Origin: Prolixibacteraceae bacterium | GTDB lineage: Bacteria; Bacteroidota; Bacteroidia; Bacteroidales; Prolixibacteraceae | Assembly: GCA_019459485.1 (NCBI GenBank) | Contig: JAIBEZ010000002.1 | Coordinates: 1-58,166 of the forward strand | Direction of reading: 5' to 3' | DNA: 58,166 bases | Shown: positions 26,463 through 36,088 of the stretch, piece by piece | Layout of the letters: each line of letters begins with the position of its first letter | Numbering within the stretch: the stretch's first letter is position 1 | The notes under the pieces: model-generated | Told to the model about the DNA's origin: nothing | What the model saw: the letters and a program-made list of their open reading frames with translations, nothing else | Databases searched by the model: none | Made by a program: the position numbers and the translations under genes

Positions 26463-27042
26463 TCCCACTAAGCCTCAAAGAAAAAAGAAAAACTTTGTGG
26501 CCTTCGTGCCTTCGTGGGATTTGTTTTCAGAATTGCTTAACTAAAAAAAGAAAACAAAAGCTTATATTAGTTGGCCAAAATCCTACAACTATGACAGAGA
26601 ATGAATTAGCCAAAATTGCCGTTGACATTTGTTTTAAAATACATACAACCCTCGGACCCGGATTATTGGAAAGTGTGTATGAAGCTGCCTTTGCCTATGA
26701 ATTGAACAAACGAGGAATTGCTTATACACGCCAGCAGCCAATCATTGTAATTTATGAAGATGTGGTTCTTGATGTTGGGTTCAGGGCAGATATTATTATG
26801 GAGAAAAAACTGATCATTGAATTAAAATCAGTGGCGCATTTAGAAAGAGTTCATCACAAAACCGTTCTCACATACATGAAACTTGCCGGAATAAAGTTGG
26901 CCCTTTTGGTTAATTTCAATGTTGATTTGATAAAGGATGGCATACACAGAAAAATATTGGGTGAATTGTTATAGAATGTAATACACCCGCAAAGCCACAA
27001 AGATTACGAAGAAATATTAAAACTTTGTGGCTTTGTGGAAAT
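26463..27042. repeat. repeat element enclosing a GxxExxY gene
   Basis: The left end (26463-26519) has TCCCAC...GTGGGA arms and CTTTGTGGCCTTCGTGCC. The right end has a perfect hairpin CAAAGCCACAAAG (26990-27002)/CTTTGTGGCTTTG (27023-27035). Both belong to the same 'CTTTGTGG' word family and enclose one small gene. GxxExxY genes in many phyla have such borders. A related hairpin without a gene lies at 32134-32220. Confidence 0.55.
26591..26974 (+). CDS. GxxExxY protein (PDDEXK-like)
   Basis: The 127-residue protein is counted from ATG 26591 (MTENELAKIAVDI); the longer frame from 26495 includes the repeat and is rejected. The naming motif GPGLLESVYEAAFAYEL is at about residues 23-39, and the nuclease-like core GFRADIIMEKKLIIELKSV (D-x-E-x-K type) at about 70-90. 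The family is related to PD-(D/E)XK nucleases; function is unknown. It is enclosed by CTTTGTGG-type hairpins, which suggests that the gene and its borders form one mobile unit. Confidence 0.9.
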   Translation: MTENELAKIAVDICFKIHTTLGPGLLESVYEAAFAYELNKRGIAYTRQQPIIVIYEDVVLDVGFRADIIMEKKLIIELKSVAHLERVHHKTVLTYMKLAGIKLALLVNFNVDLIKDGIHRKILGELL

Positions 27043-27125
27043 TACCTTTCAGCCGCTCTTGCAAGCTTTCAGAATTTTCTACAACTTAAACCCCTGAACC
27101 ATTTAACCTAAAACGAACGAATATC

Positions 27126-28235
27126 ATGACTAAACTAACAACTTTCCTTATTGTACTCATCTCTGTTTTCTTCGTGAATACAACATTTGCGCAAAACGTT
27201 ACCAAAGACGAACTGCCCGTCAGGGGATTTTGCATTGCAGCGCCCGGCGCTGACAGAATCGATGATTTTGTGAAGTTCATAAACGAAGAACTGGCATCGA
27301 GAAAAGTAAATACGCTGATTCTGCGGGTCGATTACAATTTCCAGTACGAGAGCCATCCTGAATTGCGCGATCCAAAGGCACTTTCGAAAGCTGACGTGAA
27401 AAAGCTGGTCGATGTTTGCCGCAAAAACCAGATTCATATTATTCCGCAGGTCAATCTGCTCGGCCATCAATCGTGGGCTGGTAAAACCGGGAATCTGTTG
27501 GATGTTTATCCGCAATTCGACGAAACGCCGCATGTAAAAATGCCCGAAAAATACGAATGGCCCAATGCCGACGGACTCTATTGCAAAAGTTACTGTCCGC
27601 TGCATCCCGATGTGCATCCCATCGTTTTTGAGTTGATGGACGAGATTTGCGATGCTTTCGAAACCAATGCTTTCCACGCCGGAATGGACGAAGTTTTTTA
27701 CATTGGCGACGACAAATGTCCGCGTTGTTCGGGCAAAGACAAAGCCGAATTGTTTGCCGGCGAATTGAACCTGATTCGCAACCATCTGGCGCTTAAAAAC
27801 CGGAAACTGTGGATTTGGGGCGATCGCCTGATTGATGGCAAAACCACCGGAATAGGTATGTGGGAAGCCAGCATGAACAACACACACCGTGCCATCGACC
27901 TGATTTACAAAGATGTGGTGATTTGCGACTGGCACTATGAACGCCCCGATCAAACCGCCGTTTATTTTGCCACCAAAGGATTCAACGTGGTAACCTGTCC
28001 ATGGCGAAATCCTGAAAATGCGGTAAAGCAAACCCAAGATATGTTCCGTTACAGGGCTTCGGTGACTCCTGAAATGAAAGACCGTTTTCAGGGAATGATG
28101 CAGACAGTATGGTCAGGTGCCGAGCAATTTATGGACGAATTTTATGGTCGCAAAACCGACGAGAAACAAGGCGTAAACACTTCAAGCAACTGCTTTAAGG
28201 CCATGTTCGCTGAAATAGAAGCCCAAAACAAGTGA
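27126..28235 (+). CDS. secreted glycoside hydrolase family 20-like protein
   Basis: The 369-residue protein has a signal peptide (1-22, ending TTFAQ). The rest is a TIM barrel of the GH20 type without the usual N-terminal domain: FVKFINEELASRKVNTLILRVDY, IHIIPQVNLLGHQSWAG, and FHAGMDEVFY with the paired Asp-Glu of beta-N-acetylhexosaminidases. Cys pairs in LYCKSYCPLH and DKCPRCSG may bind metal. It probably acts in the periplasm on N-acetylhexosamine glycans, which is inference. The DUF5009 acyltransferase-like gene downstream fits amino-sugar handling. Confidence 0.8.
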   Translation: MTKLTTFLIVLISVFFVNTTFAQNVTKDELPVRGFCIAAPGADRIDDFVKFINEELASRKVNTLILRVDYNFQYESHPELRDPKALSKADVKKLVDVCRKNQIHIIPQVNLLGHQSWAGKTGNLLDVYPQFDETPHVKMPEKYEWPNADGLYCKSYCPLHPDVHPIVFELMDEICDAFETNAFHAGMDEVFYIGDDKCPRCSGKDKAELFAGELNLIRNHLALKNRKLWIWGDRLIDGKTTGIGMWEASMNNTHRAIDLIYKDVVICDWHYERPDQTAVYFATKGFNVVTCPWRNPENAVKQTQDMFRYRASVTPEMKDRFQGMMQTVWSGAEQFMDEFYGRKTDEKQGVNTSSNCFKAMFAEIEAQNK

Positions 28236-28274
28236 GCAGTATTCAGTGATCAGTCGCAAAATGCACTCAACCTT

Positions 28275-28373
28275 CGTCATTCGTTTTACGTCATTTGATT
28301 GTCATTTGCTTCGCGTCATTGCTCCTAAAAGCGATTTAAATGACTATTGAATGACAATCAATGACTTAATGAC
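28275..28373. repeat. GTCATT/AATGAC word cluster (multi-hairpin)
   Basis: Four GTCATT words are followed by four AATGAC words. The best pairing is GATTGTCATT (28297-28306) with AATGACAATC (28350-28359), a perfect 10-bp stem. It lies between the GH20-like and DUF5009 genes and may be a terminator or mRNA end structure. Confidence 0.45.
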
Positions 28374-28409
28374 AACTTTATCCGCTGGAACCTGAAACTT
28401 TTCTCCCAC

Positions 28410-29567
28410 ATGCAAAACCGTATCTTCTCCATCGATGTTTTCCGGGCAATCACCATGTTGCTGATGATTTTTGTAAACGATTTCTGGTCGTTAACAGGTA
28501 TTCCTGACTGGCTCCAACATGCAGAAGCCGATCAGGATTTTCTGGGCTTCTCCGACATCATTTTTCCCTGCTTCCTTTTTATCGTCGGAATGTCAATTCC
28601 TTATGCGATCCGCAACAGGATTGGAAAAGGAGAAAATAACCTGAGAATTTTGGCGCACATCCTGATCCGGTCGCTGGCCTTGCTGGTGATGGGACTTTTC
28701 ACCGTCAATATTTCTGATTTGAATGTGGAGGTTTCGGGTCTGAGCCGTCAATGGTTTCAAATACTGATGGTCGCAGGATTTTTCCTGATCTGGAATGTCT
28801 ATCCGAAATCAAAAGACTGGAAAAAATACCTTTTCGCCGGAATGCAAGTCGCCGGAATCGCGATTTTACTTGCATTGTTCCTGGTTTTCAAAGGTGGCGA
28901 AGATGGCTCGGCAAGCATGACTCCGCAGTGGTGGGGAATTCTGGGACTCATTGGCTGGACGTATCTGATTTCGGCGCCCATCTATCTTTTTGCCCGAAAA
29001 TCAACCGTGCTGATACTTGGTGCGTGGCTGCTTTTTACTTTGCTGAACATCGCCGAACATGCAGGTTGGCTTAAAACTCCCATTCCCGGAGGTGGAGCAT
29101 TTCAGGGTTTTGCATTTGCCGGAATAGCTGCCAGCCTTCTGCTCGACCGCGCCACCGATCCTGAAAAACGCAAAAAGCTACCTCTATTTTATATCGGAAC
29201 CGGAATTCTTTTACTGATTGGCGGACTGGTTTTGCGAAACTTTTTCATCATCTCGAAAATTCAGGCAACCCCAAGCTGGGTGTTTTTGTGCAATGCCATT
29301 GCATTCGGTTTTTTTGCCCTGATTTATTTTGTGGTCGATCTGAAAGGAAAAGCCAGTTGGTTCGACCTGATAAAACCTGCCGGAACCAGCACCCTTACTT
29401 GTTACCTCATTCCGTATGTTTATTACAGCCTGGCAACTTATGCGTTTACGCTTCCCATCTTCCTGAAAACCGGTATCATCGGTCTAGGCAAATCAATGAT
29501 TTATGCGATGATTATCATCGGCATCACTGCGTTATTGGGAAAAATGAAAGTGAAGTTGAAGATTTAG
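28410..29567 (+). CDS. DUF5009/HGSNAT-like membrane acyltransferase
   Basis: The 385-residue polytopic protein has about ten transmembrane helices. The start RIFSIDVFRAITMLLMIFVN and FSDIIFPCFLFIVGMSIPYA are the hallmarks of the DUF5009/heparan-alpha-glucosaminide N-acetyltransferase-like family, which moves acetyl groups across a membrane to amino sugars. The substrate here is unknown. It follows a GH20-like enzyme by 174 bp in the same direction, and such pairs occur in Bacteroidetes glycan loci. No SusCD pair is present nearby. Confidence 0.85.
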   Translation: MQNRIFSIDVFRAITMLLMIFVNDFWSLTGIPDWLQHAEADQDFLGFSDIIFPCFLFIVGMSIPYAIRNRIGKGENNLRILAHILIRSLALLVMGLFTVNISDLNVEVSGLSRQWFQILMVAGFFLIWNVYPKSKDWKKYLFAGMQVAGIAILLALFLVFKGGEDGSASMTPQWWGILGLIGWTYLISAPIYLFARKSTVLILGAWLLFTLLNIAEHAGWLKTPIPGGGAFQGFAFAGIAASLLLDRATDPEKRKKLPLFYIGTGILLLIGGLVLRNFFIISKIQATPSWVFLCNAIAFGFFALIYFVVDLKGKASWFDLIKPAGTSTLTCYLIPYVYYSLATYAFTLPIFLKTGIIGLGKSMIYAMIIIGITALLGKMKVKLKI

Positions 29568-29598
29568 GGGATTGGGGTTTAGATTGTCGAGACTATGA

Positions 29599-29799
29599 CA
29601 TTACTCCGGAAGCCGGTTGAATGAAATGCAGCTCGAAATTTGCGATGTCGCCGGAAGAACAATTTCAACGCGGAAGTTCTTTGATGTCGGTTCAGGTCAA
29701 CAAATCAGCCGGAACGTGAATTCACTGCGGCAGAGAATCTACGTCTGTAAGATGTTCTCCGGAAATCAGCTCATCCGAATAGAAAAATTCAGTAAATAA
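29599..29799 (+). pseudogene. orphan T9SS sorting-domain remnant
   Basis: A 66-codon frame without a good start reads SGSRLNEMQLEICDVAGRT...GQQISRNVNSLRQRIYVCKM and ends LIRIEKFSK. This is the pattern of the type A C-terminal sorting domain of type IX secretion (IYDVAGR..., L..GIYICKI, ...KFVK). No cargo domain precedes it: a stop lies at 29596-29598. It is the tail of a lost secreted protein and is followed by an intact terminator. Confidence 0.7.
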
Positions 29800-29808
29800 A
29801 TCCGGAAA

Positions 29809-29838
29809 TGCGGACGTCGAAGCCTCCGCAATTTTTTT
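29809..29838 (+). terminator. terminator after the sorting-domain remnant
   Basis: TGCGGA pairs with TCCGCA, followed by a T7 run. Confidence 0.7.
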
Positions 29839-29865
29839 GTCCGCATGTTCAATAACAATTATAAA

Positions 29866-29911
29866 TTGTAACATTGGGTACAATTTGTTACTTCCAATAA
29901 ACCTACCTTTA
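29866..29911 (+). promoter_or_regulatory. promoter and HcpR-like operator of nrfHA
   Basis: TTGTAACATTGGGTACAA at 29866-29883 is an 18-bp near-palindrome (GTAAC-N4-GTTAC with one mismatch). A -7 box TACCTTTA follows at 29904-29911. The operator centre (29874.5) is 29.5 bp from the first base of the -7 box, exactly as at the Fd-hcp promoter. Confidence 0.65.
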
Positions 29912-29987
29912 TACTGCAAATTAAAATCAGGTGGTTTCACATTTTCTGAACCGGATTTTTCCTGAAATAACATTGAAGTGCAGACTT

Positions 29988-30566
29988 ATGAAACTTATTT
30001 TTAAACTACTTCCGCCAAAAGAATGGAGATTTCCTGTCCTGATGATGGTAGGAATTTTTGCCGGACTTTTCTTTTTTCTGATTTACATCAGCAAAGCGCA
30101 TTCTTATCTCTCTGATGACTCAGAAACCTGCGTTAATTGCCACATCATGGCACCGCAATATGCAACATGGTCGCACGGTTCGCACCGCGAACATGCCAAT
30201 TGCAACGATTGCCATGTCCCCCACAACAATGTATTCAACAAATATTTTTTCAAGGCCAAAGACGGAATGCGCCATGCTTCCATGTTTGCCCTCCGGCTCG
30301 AACCTCAGGTGATTTTCATTCACGAAGCCGGGCAGGGAGTGGTTCATCAAAACTGCATCCGCTGTCATTCGGAGTTATTGCTCGATCCGAAATTGGTTTC
30401 TTCGGTCGAAAATCAGAAAGTACACGCTACCGACCGTGTTTGTTGGGAATGTCACAGGGAAGTTCCGCATGGCAGGGTAAACAGCTTAAGCAGTACTCCC
30501 AATGCAAAGGTTCCGCTGCCTGAAAGTCCGGTTCCTGCATGGCTCAAAGAGTATCTATCAGAATAA
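29988..30566 (+). CDS. nrfH: cytochrome c nitrite reductase small subunit NrfH
   Basis: The 192-residue protein is counted from ATG 29988 (MKLIFKLLPPKEW); the frame is open further upstream but includes the promoter. An N-terminal membrane helix (about 15-34) is followed by four c-type heme sites: CVNCH (48-52), CNDCH (72-76), CIRCH and CWECH. NrfH takes electrons from menaquinol and hands them to NrfA in the periplasmic complex. It is 21 bp upstream of nrfA, so they form one operon. An HcpR-like site precedes it. Confidence 0.96.
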   Translation: MKLIFKLLPPKEWRFPVLMMVGIFAGLFFFLIYISKAHSYLSDDSETCVNCHIMAPQYATWSHGSHREHANCNDCHVPHNNVFNKYFFKAKDGMRHASMFALRLEPQVIFIHEAGQGVVHQNCIRCHSELLLDPKLVSSVENQKVHATDRVCWECHREVPHGRVNSLSSTPNAKVPLPESPVPAWLKEYLSE

Positions 30567-30587
30567 ATTTACATAAAATATAAAGAC

Positions 30588-32105
30588 ATGAAACCCGTAT
30601 CACAACTTATTGAGAATCGTCCGTGGATGGCCTGGCTCATCTTTTTTATTACCATTGTAGTAGTTTTTCTTATTGGTTTGCTGGCCTCGTCGGTCATTGA
30701 ACGTAGGGCTGAAGCTGTTTTTGTGAACGTACCAAGAACAGTCGTCTCGCAGTTTGAACCCCGGAATGAAGTTTGGGGCGAAAACTACCCGCGCGAATAT
30801 CAGTCGTATTACCAAACTTCCGATACCGCTTTTGCCAGCAAATACAATGGTAGCCGGATGATTGACATGCTCGAAGTTGATCCTCGGATGGTAGTACTTT
30901 GGGCGGGTTACGGATTTTCAAGAGATTACAGCCAGGGACGCGGGCACTTTTATGCGGTGGAAGACATCTGGAATACTTTGCGCACCGGCGGTCCAACTGA
31001 TGAAACAGATGGCCCTCAGCCGTCAACGTGCTGGACCTGTAAAAGCCCGGATGTTCCGCGAATGATGCAGGAAGAAGGCGTTGAAGAATTCTATAAAGGA
31101 AAATGGTCCCGGTTGGGAGCCGAAGTGGTGAACCCGATTGGTTGCGCTGACTGCCACGATTCGAAAACAATGAACCTGCAAGTTTCGCGTCCGGGATTGA
31201 TTGAAGCGTTTGCCAGGCAGGGAAAAGACATCACCAAAGCTTCGCACCAGGAAATGCGGACACTGGTTTGTGCGCAATGCCATGTTGAATATTATTTCGA
31301 CAAACACAAAGTGGAAGGCGCCAATTACCTGACTTTCCCTTGGGACAAAGGCATGAGCGCCGAAGCGATCGAACAATATTACGATGAAATTGAATTTTCA
31401 GACTGGACGCATTCACTGAGCAAAGCGCCAATGCTGAAAGCCCAGCATCCTGAATATGAAACGCATTCGATGGGAATTCATGCTGAACGTGGGGTTTCGT
31501 GCGCCGATTGCCACATGCCTTACAAAAGCGAAGGCGGCCAGAAATTTACAGATCACCACCTTCAGTCGCCACTCAACAACGTAGCCAATTCATGTCAGGT
31601 TTGCCACCGCGAGGAAACGGCCAAACTGATCCAAAGCGTTTACGACCGTCAGGATAAAATAATTGAAAACCGCGATAAGCTTGAAGAACATCTGGTTCAC
31701 GCACATGTTGAAGCCAAAAAAGCCTGGGATTTGGGAGCTACCGAGGCGGAAATGAAAGATATCCTTCAGGGAATTCGCCATGCGCAATGGCGCTGGGATT
31801 TTGCTGCTGCCAGTCATGGCGCTTCGTTCCACGCACCGATCGAAATTGGCCGGATTATTTCTACCGGAATTGCCATTACCGGCGAAACACGCGTAAAACT
31901 GGCCCGGTTACTTGCCAGCAAAGGGTTTAATCAGGAAGTTCCCTATCCGGATATCGACACCAAGGCCAAAGCACAGGAATTTATCGGGCTCGACATGAAA
32001 AAGCTGAAAGAAGAAAAACAGACTTTCAAGCAAAACCTGTTGCCAAAATGGATTGAAGCTGCCGAAAAACGCGAAGCCGGCTGGGGCAAAAAAGTAGAAT
32101 TATAA
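30588..32105 (+). CDS. nrfA: ammonia-forming cytochrome c nitrite reductase NrfA
   Basis: The 505-residue protein has an N-terminal signal anchor (about 14-34) and five heme sites: the catalytic CWTCK (148-152, Lys as iron ligand), CADCH (186-190), CAQCH (228-232), CADCH (305-309) and CQVCH (336-340). All are intact. It reduces nitrite to ammonium with six electrons in the periplasm and also handles NO and hydroxylamine. This supports anaerobic respiration or NO defence and fits with hcp elsewhere in the window. Heme attachment genes are not in the window. Confidence 0.97.
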   Translation: MKPVSQLIENRPWMAWLIFFITIVVVFLIGLLASSVIERRAEAVFVNVPRTVVSQFEPRNEVWGENYPREYQSYYQTSDTAFASKYNGSRMIDMLEVDPRMVVLWAGYGFSRDYSQGRGHFYAVEDIWNTLRTGGPTDETDGPQPSTCWTCKSPDVPRMMQEEGVEEFYKGKWSRLGAEVVNPIGCADCHDSKTMNLQVSRPGLIEAFARQGKDITKASHQEMRTLVCAQCHVEYYFDKHKVEGANYLTFPWDKGMSAEAIEQYYDEIEFSDWTHSLSKAPMLKAQHPEYETHSMGIHAERGVSCADCHMPYKSEGGQKFTDHHLQSPLNNVANSCQVCHREETAKLIQSVYDRQDKIIENRDKLEEHLVHAHVEAKKAWDLGATEAEMKDILQGIRHAQWRWDFAAASHGASFHAPIEIGRIISTGIAITGETRVKLARLLASKGFNQEVPYPDIDTKAKAQEFIGLDMKKLKEEKQTFKQNLLPKWIEAAEKREAGWGKKVEL

Positions 32106-32133
32106 TTGTAATACAATCATAAAAACTTAAAAA

Positions 32134-32220
32134 TAACCACATAGACACAACTTGTCCCGATTTTCGGGATAGTTCACATAGAAAAATAATAACTATGTTT
32201 TCTATGTGCCTATGTGGTTA
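32134..32220. repeat. solo palindromic element (CACATAG family)
   Basis: TAACCACATAGACACA (from 32134) pairs with TGTGCCTATGTGGTTA (to 32220): 16-bp arms with one mismatch. A TCCCGA/TCGGGA mini-hairpin sits near the middle (32155-32169). It resembles the borders of the GxxExxY element but holds no gene, and fills the nrfA-porin gap. Confidence 0.6.
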
Positions 32221-32232
32221 AAAAATATTCGA

Positions 32233-33459
32233 ATGAAAAAGTCAATCATTATTGCAATATTCTGCCTTTTTGTGGGCAGTCAGGTAAAGGCTCAGTTCAG
32301 CCTTTCCGGCGAATTCAGACCGCGCACCGAATACAGTCACGGATATTCAACGCTTGCAGCCAAAGACCAGAAAGCATCTGTATTTACATCGCAGCGTACC
32401 CGACTGAACTTCGATTACAAAATGGATTTGCTGAAGGTCGGTCTGGTATTGCAGGATGTCCGCACGTGGGGAAACCAGCCTCAACAAGTATCGAATCAGG
32501 ACTTTGCAACCTCAGTACATCAGGCATGGGCCGAAATAAATTTCACTCCTGAAATCAGCCTGAAGGCCGGGCGACAAGAATTGGTTTATGACGATCACCG
32601 CATTTTTGGCAATGTTGCCTGGGCTCAGCAAGCCCGGTCGCACGATGTGGCCTTGTTTAAATACACAAAAAAAATAAATGTTCATTTGGGGATTGCCCAC
32701 CACGAAAATACCAACCGGAAAGACAATATTTATGATGGTCCCGATGCTTACAAGGACTTGCAGTTTTTGTGGATCAACCAAAAATTGGCCAATTTTAGCT
32801 GGAGTTTGCTGTTTCTGAACAACGGGAGACCGGTGACAGAGGGAACTGAACAAACCTCAAAATACAGTCAGACTTTCGGCACACACCTCGAAGTTCCGAT
32901 GGACAAACTGGCTTTTTCGGGTAATTTGTATTTTCAGACCGGAGAGGATGGCCTACGCAAGTCGCTGAATGCATACAATTTGATGGCTGAAGCGACGTAC
33001 AAATCGTCAGAAAAAACGCAGTGGCAACTTGGTTACGAAATACTTTCCGGCACTGATTATGACATTGAGGAAAAGAATGCATCATTTACACCGCTTTACG
33101 GAACCAACCACAAATTCAACGGGTTCATGGATTATTTCTACGTAGGCAATCACCTCAGCAGCGTTGGATTGGCTGATGGCTATGCTAAATTCGTAACCAG
33201 TAAAAACAAAACGGCCTTCAACGCCGACGTGCATTTCTTTGCCAGTACTGCCAGAATTTCAGAAACAGCCGACAATTATCTGGGAACCGAAATTGATTTG
33301 AGCTTGACTCAAACAATCAATCCGTCAGCAAAAATCACTTTTGGGTACTCGCAAATGTTTGGCAGCGAAAGTCTGGAAATTCTGAAAGGCGGGGCAAAAG
33401 GAACCACCAACAATTGGGCTTACATCATGATTGCCGTTACTCCTAAGTTTATTCCATAA
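32233..33459 (+). CDS. outer-membrane porin, alginate-export-like
   Basis: The 408-residue protein is counted from ATG 32233 (MKKSIIIAIFCLF); the longer frame from 32206 reads through the repeat. After the signal peptide (to QVKAQ, about residue 20) the mature protein is beta-barrel-like, starting FSLSGEFRPRTEYSHGY and having LKAGRQELVYDDHRIFG, the signature of the alginate-export porin family, and ending in a Tyr/Phe-rich strand. Substrate is not known. It follows nrfA in the same direction, with a repeat element between them; a nitrite or small-anion role is possible but unproven. Confidence 0.82.
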   Translation: MKKSIIIAIFCLFVGSQVKAQFSLSGEFRPRTEYSHGYSTLAAKDQKASVFTSQRTRLNFDYKMDLLKVGLVLQDVRTWGNQPQQVSNQDFATSVHQAWAEINFTPEISLKAGRQELVYDDHRIFGNVAWAQQARSHDVALFKYTKKINVHLGIAHHENTNRKDNIYDGPDAYKDLQFLWINQKLANFSWSLLFLNNGRPVTEGTEQTSKYSQTFGTHLEVPMDKLAFSGNLYFQTGEDGLRKSLNAYNLMAEATYKSSEKTQWQLGYEILSGTDYDIEEKNASFTPLYGTNHKFNGFMDYFYVGNHLSSVGLADGYAKFVTSKNKTAFNADVHFFASTARISETADNYLGTEIDLSLTQTINPSAKITFGYSQMFGSESLEILKGGAKGTTNNWAYIMIAVTPKFIP

Positions 33460-33473
33460 ACATAAATTGCCCA

Positions 33474-33599
33474 CTACTGTCGTGTCAACGAATTATTGTC
33501 GCAAGGTCATGCCGAACTTGTTTCGGCATCTCTTCGTTGATGAGACCCTGAAACAAGTTCAGGGTGACGATCCATCGACAGGATAACGTTGACATAACA

Positions 33600-33600
<1 letters not shown>
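33474..33600. repeat. MITE-like element with inverted ends
   Basis: The ends TGTCAACG (33483-33490) and CGTTGACA (33587-33594) lie in about 30-bp imperfect inverted repeats. Inside are two hairpins: GCCGAACTTGTTTCGGC and CCCTGAAACAAGTTCAGGG. It separates the porin from the sugar operon and contains no gene. Confidence 0.65.
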
Positions 33601-35158
<1,558 letters not shown>

Positions 35159-35240
35159 CTCAAGTATTTACGATTGTTTTAGTTATAATTTACGATTTGG
35201 TGTTTTGCAAACACTGCGACTTCCATGTTAACGGCGCGTC

Positions 35241-35993
35241 TTATTTTTGATTTTTTTCAATCTCCTTTTTCATGGCTTCCAGCGCTTCCGGGTGGCTGTC
35301 GAGCCATTTGACGATTTCACGAATGGCAAAATTAGGGTTTTCCTTGCTGATTGCAGCAAATATTTTTTGCTGAATTTCGAAATCTTCCGGAGTATCCAGC
35401 GTCATCCTGACATCGGTGCGCATAAAAACGATGGGATCAGCCGGAATAAACCGGACATTGAACAGCGTTGGATTACCGTAAATGAAGTTTGTGACATGCT
35501 CGCGGTACAACTTTTCGGAGGTCAATCGCTGAGCTTTTTCGAGTGCATCGAAACTTACGGCTTCGGCCCAAAAACCAAAATGGGTGAGGATGGAAGGTTT
35601 ATCGCCCGCCAGTTGAAAACCAAGGTAATCTGCATCCGACTGGCTGAATTCGTTGATTAATATTTTCATTCCGGCCAAATCCAGGAACGGATTATCGGCA
35701 CAAACCCGTATGATTTTGCTAAATCCAGACTGTTGAGCTGCCTGAATAAAACGGTCGAGCACATCGTTTTCCGAACCTCTGAAAACCGGCACATCGTGTT
35801 TTTCGGCAAGGGTGCAAATCCGGTCGTCTGAAGGATTGACGGTTGTTGCCAGCACTACCGGAACTCCGGGTTTTTTCACTTTCTCAAGTAGCAAATCCAA
35901 AATAGTCTGCTCCTGAAAAAACGGCTGGATTACTTTCTCCGGCATTCGGGTGGAGCCGGTTCGTGCTTGTATGATGATTCCTAATTGGGTCAT
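35241..35993 (-). CDS. SpsF/NeuA-like cytidylyltransferase
   Basis: The 250-residue nucleotidyltransferase has LGIIIQARTGSTRMPEKVI (nucleotide-binding start), VVLATTVNPSDDRI, PVFRGSENDVLDRFI and RVCADNPFLD. It is of the SpsF branch related to CMP-sugar synthetases and would activate the nonulosonic acid with CTP for use in surface glycans. It follows a truncated upstream frame with an ATGA overlap and precedes the NeuB-like gene by 82 bp. Confidence 0.88.
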   Translation of the reverse strand: MTQLGIIIQARTGSTRMPEKVIQPFFQEQTILDLLLEKVKKPGVPVVLATTVNPSDDRICTLAEKHDVPVFRGSENDVLDRFIQAAQQSGFSKIIRVCADNPFLDLAGMKILINEFSQSDADYLGFQLAGDKPSILTHFGFWAEAVSFDALEKAQRLTSEKLYREHVTNFIYGNPTLFNVRFIPADPIVFMRTDVRMTLDTPEDFEIQQKIFAAISKENPNFAIREIVKWLDSHPEALEAMKKEIEKNQK

Positions 35994-36088
35994 TTTCTCT
36001 TTATTTTAGCCAACGCATTTTGGGTGATATAGTATTTGCCAGTTTTAAACTCCTCGCTAATAACCTTTTCCAATGCTCTCCGCAAGTC
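35990..36088 (-). pseudogene. C-terminal remnant upstream of spsF-like gene
   Basis: A 32-codon frame (DLRRALEKVISEEFKTGKYY, then ITQNALAKIKRK) runs from just after the AlbA_2 gene's stop to a TGA that overlaps the ATG of the SpsF-like gene (ATGA). The tight overlap is what one expects of a real operon neighbour. The piece looks like the tail of a sugar-pathway gene whose front was replaced when the AlbA_2 gene came in. The family is not identifiable with confidence. Confidence 0.4.

Noticed and set aside
27135-28037. 300-codon minus frame
   Set aside because: It is antisense to the GH20-like gene and has no recognisable domain or start context.
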